From Lineus longissimus (lineage: Eukaryota > Nemertea > Pilidiophora > Heteronemertea > Lineidae), in contig NC_088323.1 in the NCBI RefSeq assembly GCF_910592395.1, positions 12,449,501 to 12,513,500 of the forward strand: DNA of 64,000 nt, given 5' to 3'. A program made the translations under genes and the position numbers. The notes beneath the pieces are model-generated. The model worked only from the letters and a program-made list of their open reading frames with translations. It was not told the DNA's origin and did no database searches. This document shows, in pieces, positions 1-11,698 of the stretch (the stretch's first letter is position 1; each line of letters begins with the position of its first letter).

Positions 1-470
1 CCTAAAATAGGGGTAAAAGGACGTGTGACATAACCCCTTATGTATTGTGCTTTGTATTGTATTCAATGTCCAACAAAGTCCGCGGTTTCAAACACAAAAA
101 CTGTCGTTAATCATTCATTTCTTAATCGATTTCCAAAATTTAAAGTGATTTTTCATCCTTAAAGACACCCCTCTCTGATGACCTAACCTGTAATGCAGTC
201 AGGAGAGGTTTAAATTTTCATGTGGTATAGCTAGTGAAGTCGCTTGACTGACCAATCTGGCTATGTTAGTATGTATCAACCATGTCCTGGTTTCGACCAG
301 CGACAGGTGCTAATTCTTGTCAATGGGCAGGCCTGTGATTGCAGTTGAAGGCCACCCATTCAGTAGTTGAGCTTTGCCAGGTTGTGACTGTCATAGTGTC
401 ACACTGTCAGTTACAGTGGGGATCAGTTCTACCCAGCCATGACTTGACAAAACTTTCAATTTTGTTTCAG

Positions 471-520
471 AATGTACGAAAGTTAATTACAGTTGTGATA
501 CGTGTGTGGCGAAAGCAGAA
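471..520 (+). CDS. PTTG1IP: PTTG1IP-like gene, internal exon (first cysteine cluster of PSI-type module)
   Basis: This is a 50-bp exon bounded by TTTTGTTTCAG and GTGAGTATG. It reads CTKVNYSCDTCVAKAE and joins in frame to the exon at 2864, giving the SCxxC...CxWC spacing of the PSI-like domain of PTTG1IP (pituitary tumour-transforming 1 interacting protein, also called PBF). The known family members are small single-pass membrane proteins. Upstream exons with the signal peptide must lie before the window. What is seen: splice borders, frame and cysteine pattern. What is inferred: orthology, which rests on this exon plus the next two. The first two bases (AA) complete a codon from the missing upstream exon. 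Confidence 0.72.
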
Positions 521-545
521 GTGAGTATGATAATGTTTAGCTTTT

Positions 546-597
546 TAGCTCACCTCTTAGCAGAGGTGAGCTTATCCCATACCGTGGCGTCCGTCGT

Positions 598-650
<53 letters not shown>

Positions 651-1702
651 CGTCGTCGTCCGTCGTCCGTTAGCAGGGCACGTTTCGTAACTGTTAGAGC
701 TATTGAGTTGAAACTTGGTACACATGTACCCTTATGTAATGACACCTTGGAGACCAAGTTTCGGTCTGATTCGTTTCATGGTTTGTCCACCAGGGGGCCA
801 AACGTTAAAAGTGAAAATGTGCAATATCTCCCTTAATAGTAGTCGGGAAATTTTGAAAAAAATATGGTAGGTACTTCTAGCAAAGGTGCATCATATATCC
901 TCCGGGGTTTTGATTTGACCTCCTTTTCAAGGTCACAGAGGTCAAATGGTGTAAATTGGCCATTAGGATGTAACGATGGCATGTTTCTAAACTGCAATGA
1001 CTATTGATACCAAATTTGTTACACATTTACCCCTTAGTCAGGTGATCTCAGGGACCAAAGTTTGGTCCAATATGATTCACCACTTGACCACCAGGGGGCA
1101 AAATCCAAAAACCTTAAAAATGTGATTATTCCTTAACTTCTTGCCCGATTGCCACCAATTTGATATCATGGGTACATCTAACCACCATACAGTATATGTC
1201 ACACAGGTTTTCAATTTGACCTTCTTGTCAAGGTCACAGAGGTCAAATGACGTAAATTCGCCGTCAGGCCGTAACTATGGCACGTTTCTTAACTGCAATG
1301 ACTATTGATCACAAATTAAGTACACATGTACCCCTTGGTCAGGTGATCTCAGGTACCGAAGTTTGGTGCGATCTGATTTGCCGTTTGGCCTCCAGGGAGG
1401 GGGCCAAATCCTAAATTCATCAAAATGCTATTATTCCTATTAATGACTTGCCCGATTGGCACCAATTTTATATCATAGGTACATCTAATTCTAACAACCA
1501 TTCAATGTGTCACCCGGGTCTTCTTTGATTTGACCTACTTTTCAAGGTCACAGAGGTCGAATGTACTGTAAATTGGCCATTTTGGGGAAATTGTAATTGC
1601 TTGGACCTACATCAAACCTAACACTACATGACACAATACCATGCTCTTTATCCATCTTTCCTCCACATGAGGTGAGCACAATGGCCCTGGCCATTTCATT
1701 TT
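546..1702. mobile_element. 1.1-kb non-autonomous repeat, TAGCTCACCT family, copy 1
   Basis: It starts with TAGCTCACCT and a local palindrome (CACCTCTTAGCAGAGGTG). It ends with AGGTGAGCACAATGGCC then TGGCCATTTCATTT, so the ends carry a short inverted repeat (AGCTCACCT / AGGTGAGC). The interior holds a (GTC)n microsatellite at about 590-665 and three degenerate tandem modules of about 240 bp. Each module repeats the phrases GGTCACAGAGGTC, AACTGCAATGACTATTGAT and CACCAGGGGG. A near-identical copy lies at 10588-11698 and a diverged one at 4544-5454. There is no coding capacity. It is probably a non-autonomous DNA element in an intron of the PTTG1IP-like gene. Confidence 0.75.
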
Positions 1703-2452
1703 GTTTAAAGCACTCGCATGTAATTCTTCTTCTGAGCGCTTTGCCATATATTATTACATAAAAGCCTATTCCAGTTCAAGCTCAATTCCCATCGGAGCAT
1801 ACAGATATGGTCCGACAGCCTCCAAGAGTAACATGTAAGACTCGACGTTCACATGGCTAGTATGTCAGTCGGTCGAGAGAATCAAGAAGGGTTATGTGCT
1901 CTCCTCAAGGTGCACAACGATGACAATGACTGTTAAAAATTGAACATGTTTTATAGGCAACTTCCCGAGACATTGGCACCACAAAATGGACAGTCCTTTG
2001 TTGTGATTATCAAATATCAGGTTCTTCCTCCGACATCTCCATCAAATGACATGAATGAAGTGTCCTGGGGTGTGATTTGGGAATCATGCCATGGACATTC
2101 ACTTGATTTGGAACATTGTGAGAAAGTGACCATGCCGGTCACTCATCATGCCACTTTATAGAATTAAAAATGTTCATTTTTGGGAAGATTTCATGATACT
2201 CTTTGTACAAGTACAAAGAATACATTCATTCTTGTCCACTCAGGGGTAGGTTTCACATTTGGGCTGAAGTGGAGTCTTTAAAATTGGAGAACTTATCACT
2301 GCTTTGATTCCGTTATAGTATAGTAGTTATTTGATCCTTTGGGAGAAATCGCCTGAAAAATTGTGCTCTCTGGCAAAAGGTAGGGGCGTGTGCCTCAAAG
2401 AAGAAACTAGACCCCCCTCACTGAATGCATTGTAGTATGTCTCTAAAGTTGA
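1703..2452. other. Intron sequence, nothing recognised
   Basis: This is AT-rich sequence between the 1.1-kb repeat and the minisatellite, within the PTTG1IP-like intron (521-2863). One 73-codon open frame at 1940-2161 has no recognisable motif and no splice context, so I do not call it. Confidence 0.5.
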
Positions 2453-2458
2453 TTGAAT

Positions 2459-2846
2459 AACTGTATCTTGGTTGGCCATGACTGTATTTCAGTTGGCCAT
2501 GACTGTATCTTGGTTGGCCATGACTGTATTTCAGTTGGCCATGACTGTATCTCGGTTGGCCATGACTGTATCTCGGTTGGCCATGACTGTATTTCGGTTG
2601 GCCATGACTGTATCTCGGTTGGCCATGACTGTATTTCAGTTGGCCATGACTGTATCTTGGTTGGCCATGACTGTATTTCAGTTGGCCATGACTGTATTTC
2701 GGTTGGCCATGACTGTATCTTGGTTGGCCATGACTGTATTTCGGTTGGCCATGACTGTATCTCGGTTGGCCATGACTGTATTTCAGTTGGTCATGACTGT
2801 ATCTCGGTTGGCCATGACTGTATCTCGGTTGGCCATGACTGTATAG
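2459..2846 (+). repeat. 21-bp minisatellite, about 18 units, at intron 3' end
   Basis: There are tandem 21-bp units of the type GTTGGCCATGACTGTATYTC(G/A/T). Unit length is a multiple of three, so the array is open in two frames (VGHDCIS repeat and AMTVSRL repeat). One frame runs through the splice acceptor into the exon at 2864. The array stops only 17 bp before the acceptor AG, squeezing the polypyrimidine tract (TTGTTTTTTTCAG). The reading frame is a by-product of the repeat length. Confidence 0.95.
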
Positions 2847-2863
2847 TCATTTGTTTTTTTCAG

Positions 2864-2975
2864 TGCATGTGGTGCGAAACAGGGCCACTTAAGTGTAAGC
2901 CATATCCAGTTGGACATATCATACCCCGTGCGGAAGATTGTGATCTTGGTGAGGCAAGATGGGGTGTTTGCTGGC
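2864..2975 (+). CDS. PTTG1IP: PTTG1IP-like gene, internal exon (CxWC half of PSI-type module)
   Basis: This is a 112-bp exon between TTTTTTTCAG and GTGAGTATAC. It reads CMWCETGPLKCKPYPV, then a cysteine-containing stretch ending ARWGVCW. The order CxWC, C, YPV, P, C, ARWGVCW is the pattern I know for the extracellular cysteine-rich part of PTTG1IP, directly followed by the membrane span. The exon ends in phase 1, and joining to 3263 gives W-L-NFKVLIITM, matching the family arrangement of span after GVCW. Recognition of the family is strong; exact orthology is inference. Confidence 0.82.
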
Positions 2976-3262
2976 GTGAGTATACCAATGTTGATAACCT
3001 AGGGGTAAAGTTGTCTACCTCAGGAATAGAAAGTTAGGGAGTGTGAGGGTTGTGGGTAGCTTGTTCCTGTGGGGCTGGTTCTTAATAGCTGCCAACTCGT
3101 TTTAAAAACATATGGTACAATACTACAAACTGCATATGTGCCTGGCATTAAACTGTTAAACATGGGTGAAACACCACCAAGAACAATCTAATTGAAACAC
3201 TGAAGAAGAAAATATAAGATTCTTTTTGTTACATTTGTTTAATGTGATTTTTTATGTTCCAG
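2976..3262 (+). other. Intron of PTTG1IP-like gene
   Basis: A 287-bp phase-1 intron with GTGAGT donor and TTTTTTATGTTCCAG acceptor. No other feature seen. Confidence 0.75.
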
Positions 3263-3487
3263 TGAACTTCAAGGTGCTCATTATAACAATGTCTGTGATA
3301 GCCGGTATACTACTGATCTCAACATGCTGCTGCATCTACTGCTGCTGTTGCCGCGGCAAGGGCAACAAGAAGAAGTACGCCAAGGAGGAGGAACGATGGG
3401 AACGCGAACGGGAGGAGAGAAAACAGCGGGCTGACGAGAGAAAGGAAGAACGCAAGGAGCGCGCTGATGAAATACGTAAAAAATATG
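3263..3487 (+). CDS. PTTG1IP: PTTG1IP-like gene, transmembrane and charged-tail exon
   Basis: A 225-bp exon. It encodes a hydrophobic span (VLIITMSVIAGILLIS), a cysteine-rich juxtamembrane stretch (CCCIYCCCC, likely palmitoylated by analogy) and a highly charged helix of E, R and K residues ending ADEIRKKYG. Span, CCCC cluster, ER-rich coiled coil and KKYG are the diagnostic C-terminal order of PTTG1IP proteins. The donor is G|GTACGT after AAATAT. The family carries a short tail after KKYG, expected from the next exon or exons. The open frame continues past the donor but loses all family resemblance, which supports splicing here. Confidence 0.85.
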
Positions 3488-3689
3488 GTACGTATCAGGT
3501 TTGGTTCAAAGCCCTGCAGGTGTCTTCTTGCTATGTGCGTTCATGATTCAAGCTCCACTCTTGGGACTTGATACAGAACTGAGTTGCAGCTATACAACGG
3601 TCACGAAAAACATGAGTATTTCGCCAGCGCGGGACCTACTTATATTGTATGTTAACTCCTTAGTGAAGTTAAGTGCCTTGGTTTTGGTT

Positions 3690-3805
3690 AAGTGCCTTGT
3701 CTGAAGACACAAAGACAAAATGGCTGTGATCCTTTCCAGGAGTCAAACCCAAGACCTCCTGATAATCAGCCTGGTGCTCTAACCACGATGCCAGTGAGCT
3801 CCCTA
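3690..3805 (-). repeat. tRNA-derived SINE fragment
   Basis: Read on the minus strand it contains GTGGTTAGAGCACCAGG (box A-like) and GGTTTGACTCC (matching the box B consensus GGTTCRANTCC) at tRNA-like spacing. The acceptor stems do not close into a proper tRNA, so a SINE head in the intron is likelier than a tRNA gene. Confidence 0.5.
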
Positions 3806-4287
3806 TGTTCTTACAGACAAGAAGCCTGGTATTCAGTGCCATTGGTAGGCAGACGTTTTCTCATCAGGTCACATACAGTGGGTTTTTGGTGAATTAATGA
3901 CTATTGTATGGAAGAAAAAGTACAACAGGGTCTACACGTACAGTCTGTGAATGGCCACAGAGGGAGGTCCTACATTATTTAGTTGCTAAATACTGTTGAC
4001 TACAATTTTTTGACATTGGCATATTTTTGCGGATTTCGTGAATAATATTCTCCAAAATTTTATTGATTGGGAAGACTAAAAGAAATGTGATTATCAACAA
4101 AATTTAAAAGGCGCGAAAATGTACAGGTTTACAACAATTCTGCTTACATCTGTCGTAAAACTGCTGTACCTCGCATGATGTGTGAAGTCAAGGCCCTCGG
4201 CTCTGAGGTTGGGGCATAAATCATTATTACTTCATTATAGGTTATTGTTTATTGATTCATTGCCATTATTTCTTTCTGCTGCAAAAG

Positions 4288-4311
4288 GAATTGGATTCAA
4301 AGGCTCGGCTG
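4288..4311 (+). CDS. PTTG1IP: Candidate 24-bp microexon of PTTG1IP-like gene
   Basis: CTGCTGCAAAAG | 24 bp | GTGAGTAGC. The preceding exon ends in phase 1 and this piece restores the frame as KKYG-IGFKGSA, a plausible continuation of the short tail after KKYG. Both borders are good matches, but microexons are easy to find by chance. The terminal exon was not found. Confidence 0.4.
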
Positions 4312-4543
4312 GTGAGTAGCTTAGATCAGCAGGCAGTGGCATGCGCAACTATTTTTTTCTGATCACTTCAGGGTCTCAACTTCAGAAAGACTTTGAGTTT
4401 TTAATTTTATTTATTAAAAACCCTTTGTGCTAAGATGTTATTTTGTAGTTTGCTCTATGAGACATTTCTAAGAATTGTCTTTCAGCCGTTAAATAATTCT
4501 CCCATTCTTTTCCAACTTAGTCCTACTACAAAAATCTCCTTTT

Positions 4544-5454
4544 TAGCTCACCTCTGGGGAGCTTACGAGGCATCCGTCGTCGTCCGTTAGCGGAGCACGT
4601 TACGTCACCGCTAGGGCTTGATGGCTAAAACTTGAGGTGATGGCAGCTTTGGACAATATGCCCAGAAAAGGTTTTCTTTTTCGCGATATGACCTACTTTC
4701 TGGCCTCCAGGCGTCCATCTTGGAAATTGGTTTTTTGCCTTTTTGAAGCTAATGGTTGTATGTAGAGTGACGAAATATTTTTGGTGGGTGTATCTAATAA
4801 GGTTAAATGACATATCACCCAGGTTTTTGATTTGACCTACTTTTTAAGGTCACAGAGGTCTAAGTTCACTAAATCACTGATAGGTGACACGTTTTGTTTT
4901 TATTTGAGCTGGAAGGTTCTAAACTTGTGAGGACATGTATCTAGGGACCCTCTATTCTACCCGAAAAATTGGTCGCGCTCGTACTTCAAATATGGCCGCC
5001 AGACAGCCATCTTGAAAATTAAACAAAGTCATATTACTCCGAAACTAATGATCAGATTGCAACCAAACTTCGTGTGATTATGTTTATACTCTTATCAATA
5101 TCTATCTAGACTCTTATCAATATCCCTAATTTTCAGTCAAGTCCCATGACAAATATGGCCGCCAGGCCGCCATCTTGAAAATCCAACAAAGTCCTATTAC
5201 TCCTAAACTGTTGAACAGATGTCAACCAATTTCCATGTGACATGTACACTCTTCAATAACCCTGAAATTCAGTCAACTTTGTAACCAAAATGCTATACTT
5301 GGATGGTAATTTTCTTTTGTGCCATTGAGCCGAGAAGAAGAATATTGTTCAATGGAATCAAAACTGGTGAAACTAGCCAAAAACTGTTCTCCACTGCAAA
5401 TGATATGCATTACATTACCCGAGGTGAGCACATGGTCCCTGGACCATTTCATTT
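4544..5454. mobile_element. TAGCTCACCT-family repeat, diverged copy
   Basis: It begins TAGCTCACCTCTGGGGAGC followed by the CATCCGTCGTCGTCCGTTAGCGG phrase of the family, cited here in part. It ends GAGGTGAGCACATGG then TCCCTGGACCATTTCATTT. Internal phrases such as GGTCACAGAGGTC recur but the body has diverged and lost modules. The end structure matches the copies at 546 and 10588. Confidence 0.65.
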
Positions 5455-8400
5455 GCACATTTTGATTAATTTGGTGTCACATGGTGTAGACATGTTTTTG
5501 GTTTCATTTTTTTATTTGTGTGATCCTACGACTTTTTTTCATGTCTACTCTAACTCTGATTGACCAGACTATCTACTGTTGTTTTTCATCCATATCGTGT
5601 GAGTTTGTTGTGTTGGTGGCAGTAACCATGCATTTATCTGTTTGGAGAAAACTCACTCAACTATTTCAAAATAAAAATTGGTTATGATTTTAGAATACTG
5701 AACATATGGAAACTTGAAAGTGTACATAGGACTTCATGTAATGTCCTTGTTAATTGCCTTGCATACTGACACAGCCCTACTCCAACCTAGCTGCAACAGC
5801 ATGAGCACATTTCGCCAAGATGGACCCCCTCACCGTTTGGGCATCAGTTGAGATGTGGACATTGTTGAAAGTGGTGCTCAACAAATTGAAATCGATCGGG
5901 CAACCTGTTATCCTCTTACCTACAGCCTGGAAAAGAAAATGCCAAATGTTTGCCTGGCTGCTGTACTGAATAATTATTAATCAGCTTGGAAAAAAGTCAA
6001 TACAGCAGCGCCCCCAACCCATCCCACTGGAAATCAATCGTGATTCCTGTTTATGAGTTTTGCGACAGAATATGAAATCCAACATGTCTCCCATAACGAC
6101 CATGTTAAATTAGTGTGAAATAGGTGTCCTACCGCGGAACTTTGCTCGTAATCATTGCCATGGCCAGTCTCATGAGCCACATAATCGTACCAACAAACAC
6201 AGATGTTAGTCCACTTGCAAAAAGTAGCTCATTTTCAAGCAATTTAAAAAACACCAATAAAAAACCAATAACGAATCAAAGATCAATATGCGCCAATTGA
6301 CCATGATGCATATATTTAGACATTCTCGGAATCCAGTGGACATCAGCTCTGCAATCAAATGAAGAAGAAGCATTGCATACATTTTCAGAAATTCCCAAAT
6401 TGCATGCCCAACTCAAAATCATGACTACCGGTGCACTCAAGCTAGTGTTGGGACAGGCAGAGAAATCAGCATTTTCAAAAAAGAACTTTTATCCTGTAAT
6501 GCGCATGAAGACATCTTTTCCAAACTATCAATTGTCAAAAGTCACCTAAGTCAGTCTAAGTTTGCTTGAAATGGAGCGTGCAACCCAAAAGTGCTCTGCA
6601 AAAAAGTTGTGGGTTTAAATACTTAACATCTACATACTTCTTGTGGCTGATATTTTTCTTCCATCTTTGTAGATGGAAAAGATAAGATTAGAATGATGTT
6701 ATGTAACATTAACAAACAGGCCCTGCCATTGTAAAGCCAGAATACAGGCTTGAAATTTTGTTGTTTTCTAGCTAAAATAGCTCCCAACATTGCCCAACAG
6801 AACAAGACAGGTTTACCTGTCGAAATGGCCTACAATACAAAAATAAAAATATACAAACAAGATACATACCATGAATGTTCTGCTCCTATCAGTATCATCA
6901 TGACTACAAAACATACGATCCGTGAACTAAAATGTATAATCAAATACAACCATTGGAAACTTTATTTAATCATACAGTGCAAGTCAAATTCAGCATGTAG
7001 TGTTTCATGTTTCAGCCAGGATTTTAAAAAGGCAGGGCAACTTCGGACTCTGAAAAGGCAGGAGCAATTTTCAGCCAAAAAAGGGCATTTTTCATCGCAA
7101 TTTCTACTTTTGATTGAAAAATCTACAATTTTTATACTATTAAAACTATTAGTTTTATGGTACAATACAAAAGAGATCATTTTATGGAGCTTATTGTTTT
7201 TTATGTTTAAAACACATGTATGACTTTTATTAGGTGTCTGACCTCTTCTAGTTACTATCAATCATAAAAAAGCAGGGTGGTTTTTTTTTGAAAAAATGGC
7301 GACAGGTTGCCACGCCCTGCTATTCTGCTTTAGCTGAAACACTAGAAAATAGAATTGCAATAAATGACTGCTATACAAACAGCTCAAGCTCATATCATCA
7401 ATCGTAACAATCATTTGTTCCACTGGCTTCGCACATGACCATGTACACAGGCAAAAGTGTCCATCCATGAATCTATGACGGCGGTTAATCATCAGTGTTC
7501 CATCCATGGATAGATGATGGAGCATTCCCATCATAGAAGCATGGATGCATGGAACCCATGGTCGTATCTACTCTTGACCAAACCTTGAACCATGGATGGA
7601 ACTCATTATAAATTTTGGACGGACCATCAAAGAATTTGGTGAACTGTTCTTATTTTCCAGAATTTTGCAGACTGTTACTGAGTTTGTACTTTGCTGCCTA
7701 TGTTCATTTTGTATGGGACCAACCTTTGGCCATCATAGAATCTATGATGGGATCCCAGTGTAAAATGTGGTTTGTCATAATCATCATGATCATCTATGCG
7801 CCAATCAATGATCCATGCATGGACACCTTTGCCTGTGTAGCTGTTCGTAACAGGTCCTGGCTCGTGTTTGCCGAGATTGAGCTCACTGCAAGTGGTGCCA
7901 TCAGGCATCAGGCGTTTTCAAAAGCTAACTTTAACTTGCTGGGCTATGGCATGGTTTGTCAATGTCTGTAGTCTCGCTTTTAAAAGCAGTAATGTTTTGG
8001 CACTGTAATTCATCATTGTCGGACATTGATATCTTAGGATTGTATTTGTACGCAGGTGTTGACGACACAGCACGTAGGCAAATATTATTTAAGTTTTGAT
8101 TATGTGTTGGTTCTTGACTGGGGGTCATACTCTAGTCTAAGTATGTATGTGACATGAGAGAGGGTGTCCAAATATTGAAGCCATTTCTGGAAGGGGGGGG
8201 GGGGGCTATACAATGTAGGCCATCAAATTTAACATATGCTTATTTTGCATCACTGTGGCCCTTTACATATGTGAAGTCTCTAAAAAGCCATCCCAACCCG
8301 GGTGAACTGATTGTTGAAACATGTTTCGTAATAGCTGCAAAGAATCTGAAAATTTTTACTGCTCATCATCTGTTTCTTTGTGTGTATAAACTAAAGGAGA

Positions 8401-8788
8401 TGGGAGGAGAGTCTGCTGCCAACTTTGCGGATACAAGGGGGGTTATATTAAGGGGTACGCCGTTTCGTAATTACTGGTGGTCCAGGAAAATCAAAATGCA
8501 GTTTTACACAATGCCGTTATGCAGGTTTCATGCATGCAACTTCACTGAAGCTTGGTGTAGCATTTGTTTATATATCAGTCTATATAATATAGGCTATAGG
8601 CAATGTTGAAATTTGTATTCAGCACTTATTTTCGCAATTGGAAATTTTTAAATTCAATTACAAAATTAAAAAATTTTAACGAATGGCGTAGGCCTTTAAA
8701 ATCGGGAAACTGGGCATACATACTAGCTTCAGTATGACCCTTATTTGGTGGGGTGCATTTTGTAATGAATTGGTGATCTGATCATTTT
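5455..8788. other. Non-coding, no gene recognised
   Basis: AT-rich sequence with scattered short open frames lacking motifs. The stretch at about 7440-7760 has clusters of ATGGATG/CATCCAT words on both strands, possibly a decayed foldback element. There is a poly-G run at about 8192-8205. No exon with convincing splice sites and family motif was identified. Confidence 0.4.
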
Positions 8789-10499
8789 TAGCTCAGCTGA
8801 CTAAGTCAGCCGAGCTTGTCGACTCAAATAAGTTGTTCAGTGGCGTCCGTCTGTCCATCCATCCATCCATCCATCCATCCATCCATCCATCCGTCCGTTA
8901 AACCCATGGTGCACATTTTGTAACCGTAAGACCTAGAGACTTCAATTTTGCATTTCTGGATACTTCTTGTCAAACTCTACTTTCAAAACAAAATTTGTCG
9001 CCATTCGACCTACTTCCTGCGAGCGAGAGTGCATGAAGGAAACTGGCCTATATCGGCCTAGGAGCAGCAGAATTAGTCGAAATATGCTCTGATATTAAGA
9101 TAAAATTCTTGAAAATCTATTTTATTGAGAAAAAGTTCAAAATTTTAACAGGAGAGGGCGCTACCTGCCTTTTAATTATTTCTGCCGATTCAAATTCCCG
9201 CCCGATGACGTCAGCCATCAATGAAGTCTCCTATTTGCCAGTTCTCAAAACATGGCAGCTACACAACAAAAGCAGTAGCTCCAGGAATAAATCACTGTTC
9301 ACTTCAGCTTCGTAATCGATTGTACCCCCACCTTATTGTGTTTTGTGTGGTGTTCCTATTCAATCAACGATGTAAGGCCTTATTATGTTGGTTTTAATTG
9401 AGAAGGTGCATTATAAGCGGCGTACGAAATACCGAAGCGGAGACAAAATGGCGGCATGTTGTTTACGCTATGTGCGATAATCTTGGAGCTCAATGACACT
9501 CAAGTACCCAATTTTCTGCTTAAAAAGTAGTCTGGTAGGCGATATTATCACTAGTTTGTTTCAGTGGTAGTCATAAGGTCTTTAGGGACTAAATTCAGAA
9601 ATTAGTTCTTGAATATTTGGCGACATTTCTGTGAAAACGATATCGGAAGTGCATGCTCTGTTCGCGATGACATCGCCGATGTATTTTGAAGTGGAGAATT
9701 CCCGCAGTATGTGCAGTGAATCGGCATGATTCTGTTCGCCTGTTATGTTTTAGTTCTACGATTCTTTCATGAGTAAAAAGTAGACATTCTAAGCAATACA
9801 ATAATGTCACTCCCATAAAAATTGATTGGAAATTGAGGGAGCTACGGCATTCTCTTCAACAACTAACAACGCTGAAAAAATACATTGCATACTGTACAAT
9901 ACCAAATGGCACATTTTAAAAAGCGCTCATTGGACAACGTAGGGAATCACCAGAAATGACGTCATCGCTGGTCTAAATAGAAAACTACGGTGGCGCAGTA
10001 GAGCACAAGAAAAGGTTTAGCATTAACTTCGTCATGCAAGCTTCAGCAACAAAACGATTTCTCATGTATGATTTATTTGATCATCATCAGCTTGTTTTCT
10101 GATAGATAAAAAAATGATTTACAATTTCCATCAAAGTTTTCTATTTTGTGTATAGTCACATGTTATTTAACTGGCAAGGAGCCAAGCAGTTTTGAATATT
10201 CGCGGGAAAATACTTCGTACTTGTAAACGAGGCTATGACAATGAGTATCCTCATTCATGGCATAAACTTCATGTTTCGGTAAATATTTTCATACGATGAT
10301 TTCACCCGAATTATGGTCAGGATTGAGGAATGAACAGTGGCATAATTATGTCAACCAAAAACATTGGTACCGTAGTGAACGCAAAAGGATATCAAATACA
10401 TGTACCATGGAGCATGCCATTTTCATGCATAATCAACTAAACACCGGGAAGATATTAATGATATTAACTCAGCTGAGCGCCAGGCCCTTGGGCCTCTTG
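8789..10499. mobile_element. 1.7-kb non-autonomous element with TAGCTCAGCTGA ends
   Basis: It starts TAGCTCAGCTGACTAAGTCAGC, closing as a small palindrome, followed by GGCGTCCGTCTGTCC and a (CATC)n microsatellite at about 8850-8892. It ends AACTCAGCTGAGC then CCAGGCCCTTGGGCC. The architecture parallels the TAGCTCACCT family: inverted-repeat head, CGTCCGT tract, microsatellite, and a tail palindrome around GGCC. It is therefore probably a sister family. Confidence 0.55.
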
Positions 10500-10587
10500 T
10501 TGTCAGTTTTATTTGGAAAGTGTAAGGTTTGTTTTGCAGACTCTCTTTTAGGTGTTGGATTTAAAACCACTCCTTGAACTAGGTCAT

Positions 10588-11698
10588 TAGCTCACCTCTT
10601 AGCAGAGGTGAGCTTATCCCATACCGTGGCGTCCGTCGTCCGTCGTCGTCGTCGTCCGTCGTCCGTTAGCAGGGCACGTTTCGTAACTGTTAGAGCTATT
10701 GAGTTGAAACTTGGTACACATGTACCCTTATGTAATGACACCTTGGAGACCAAGTTTCGGTCCGATTCGTTTCATGCTTTGGCCACCAGGGGGCCAAACG
10801 TTAAAAGTGAAAATATGCAATATCTCCCTTAATAGTAGTCGGGAAATTTTGAAAAAAATATGGTAGGTACTTCTAGCAAAGGTGTATCATATATCCTCCG
10901 GGTTTTTGATTTGCCCTCCTTTTCAAGGTCACAGAGGTCAAATAGTGTAAATTGGCCGTTAGGATGTAACGATGGCACGTTTCTAAACTGCAATGACTAT
11001 TGATCCCAAATTTGGTACACATTTACCCCTTAGTCAGGTGATCTCAGGGACCGAAGTTTGGTCCAATATGATTCACCACTTGACCACCAGGGGGCAAAAT
11101 CCAAAAACCTTAAAAATTTGATTATTCCTTAACTTCTTGCCCGATTGCCACCAATTTGATATCATGGGTACATCTAACCGCCATACAATATATGTCACAC
11201 AGGTTTTTAATTTGACCTTCTTGTCAAGGTCACAGAGGTCAAATGGCGTAAATTGGCCGTCAGGCCGTAACTATGGCACGTTTCTTAACTGCAATGACTA
11301 TTGATCACAAATTAAGTACACATGTACCCCTTGGTCAGGTGGTCTCAGGTACCGAAGTTTGGTGCGATCTGATTTGCCGTTTGGCCTCCAGGGAGGGGGC
11401 CAAATCGTAAATTCTTCAAAATGCCATTATTCCTAGTATTACTTGCCTGATTGGCACCAATTTTATATCATAGGTACATCTAATTCTAACAACCATTCAA
11501 TGTGTCACCCGGGTCTTCTTTGATTTGACCTACTTTTCAAGGTCACAGAGGTCGAATGTACTGTAAATTGGCCATTTTGGGGAAATTGTAATTGCTTGGA
11601 CCTACATCAAACCTAACACTACATGACACAATACCATGCTCTTTATCCATCTTTCCTCCACATGAGGTGAGCACAATGGCCCTGGCCATTTCATTTTT
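10588..11698. mobile_element. 1.1-kb non-autonomous repeat, TAGCTCACCT family, copy 2
   Basis: It is near-identical across its length to 546-1702. The main difference is a shorter (GTC)n tract at about 10632-10665 and scattered substitutions. Ends are TAGCTCACCT and AGGTGAGCACAATGG/CCATTTCATTT. The high identity implies recent mobilisation or gene conversion. Confidence 0.8.

Noticed and set aside
537-757. Poly-Asp / poly-Thr open frames
   Set aside because: Translations of the (GTC)n microsatellite inside the 1.1-kb repeat.
2453-3037. 194-codon frame with (VGHDCIS)n repeats as a repeat protein
   Set aside because: The frame comes from a 21-bp minisatellite in an intron; only the part after 2864 is a real exon.
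3690-3805. Functional tRNA gene on the minus strand
   Set aside because: Boxes A and B are present but acceptor and anticodon stems do not close; SINE is likelier.
6750-7261. 157-aa and 99-aa overlapping frames as genes
   Set aside because: AT-rich, motif-less, on opposite strands of the same stretch, no splice or start context.
7615-7971. 118-aa frame as a host exon
   Set aside because: No family resemblance; contains repeated ATGGATG-type words suggesting a decayed repeat.
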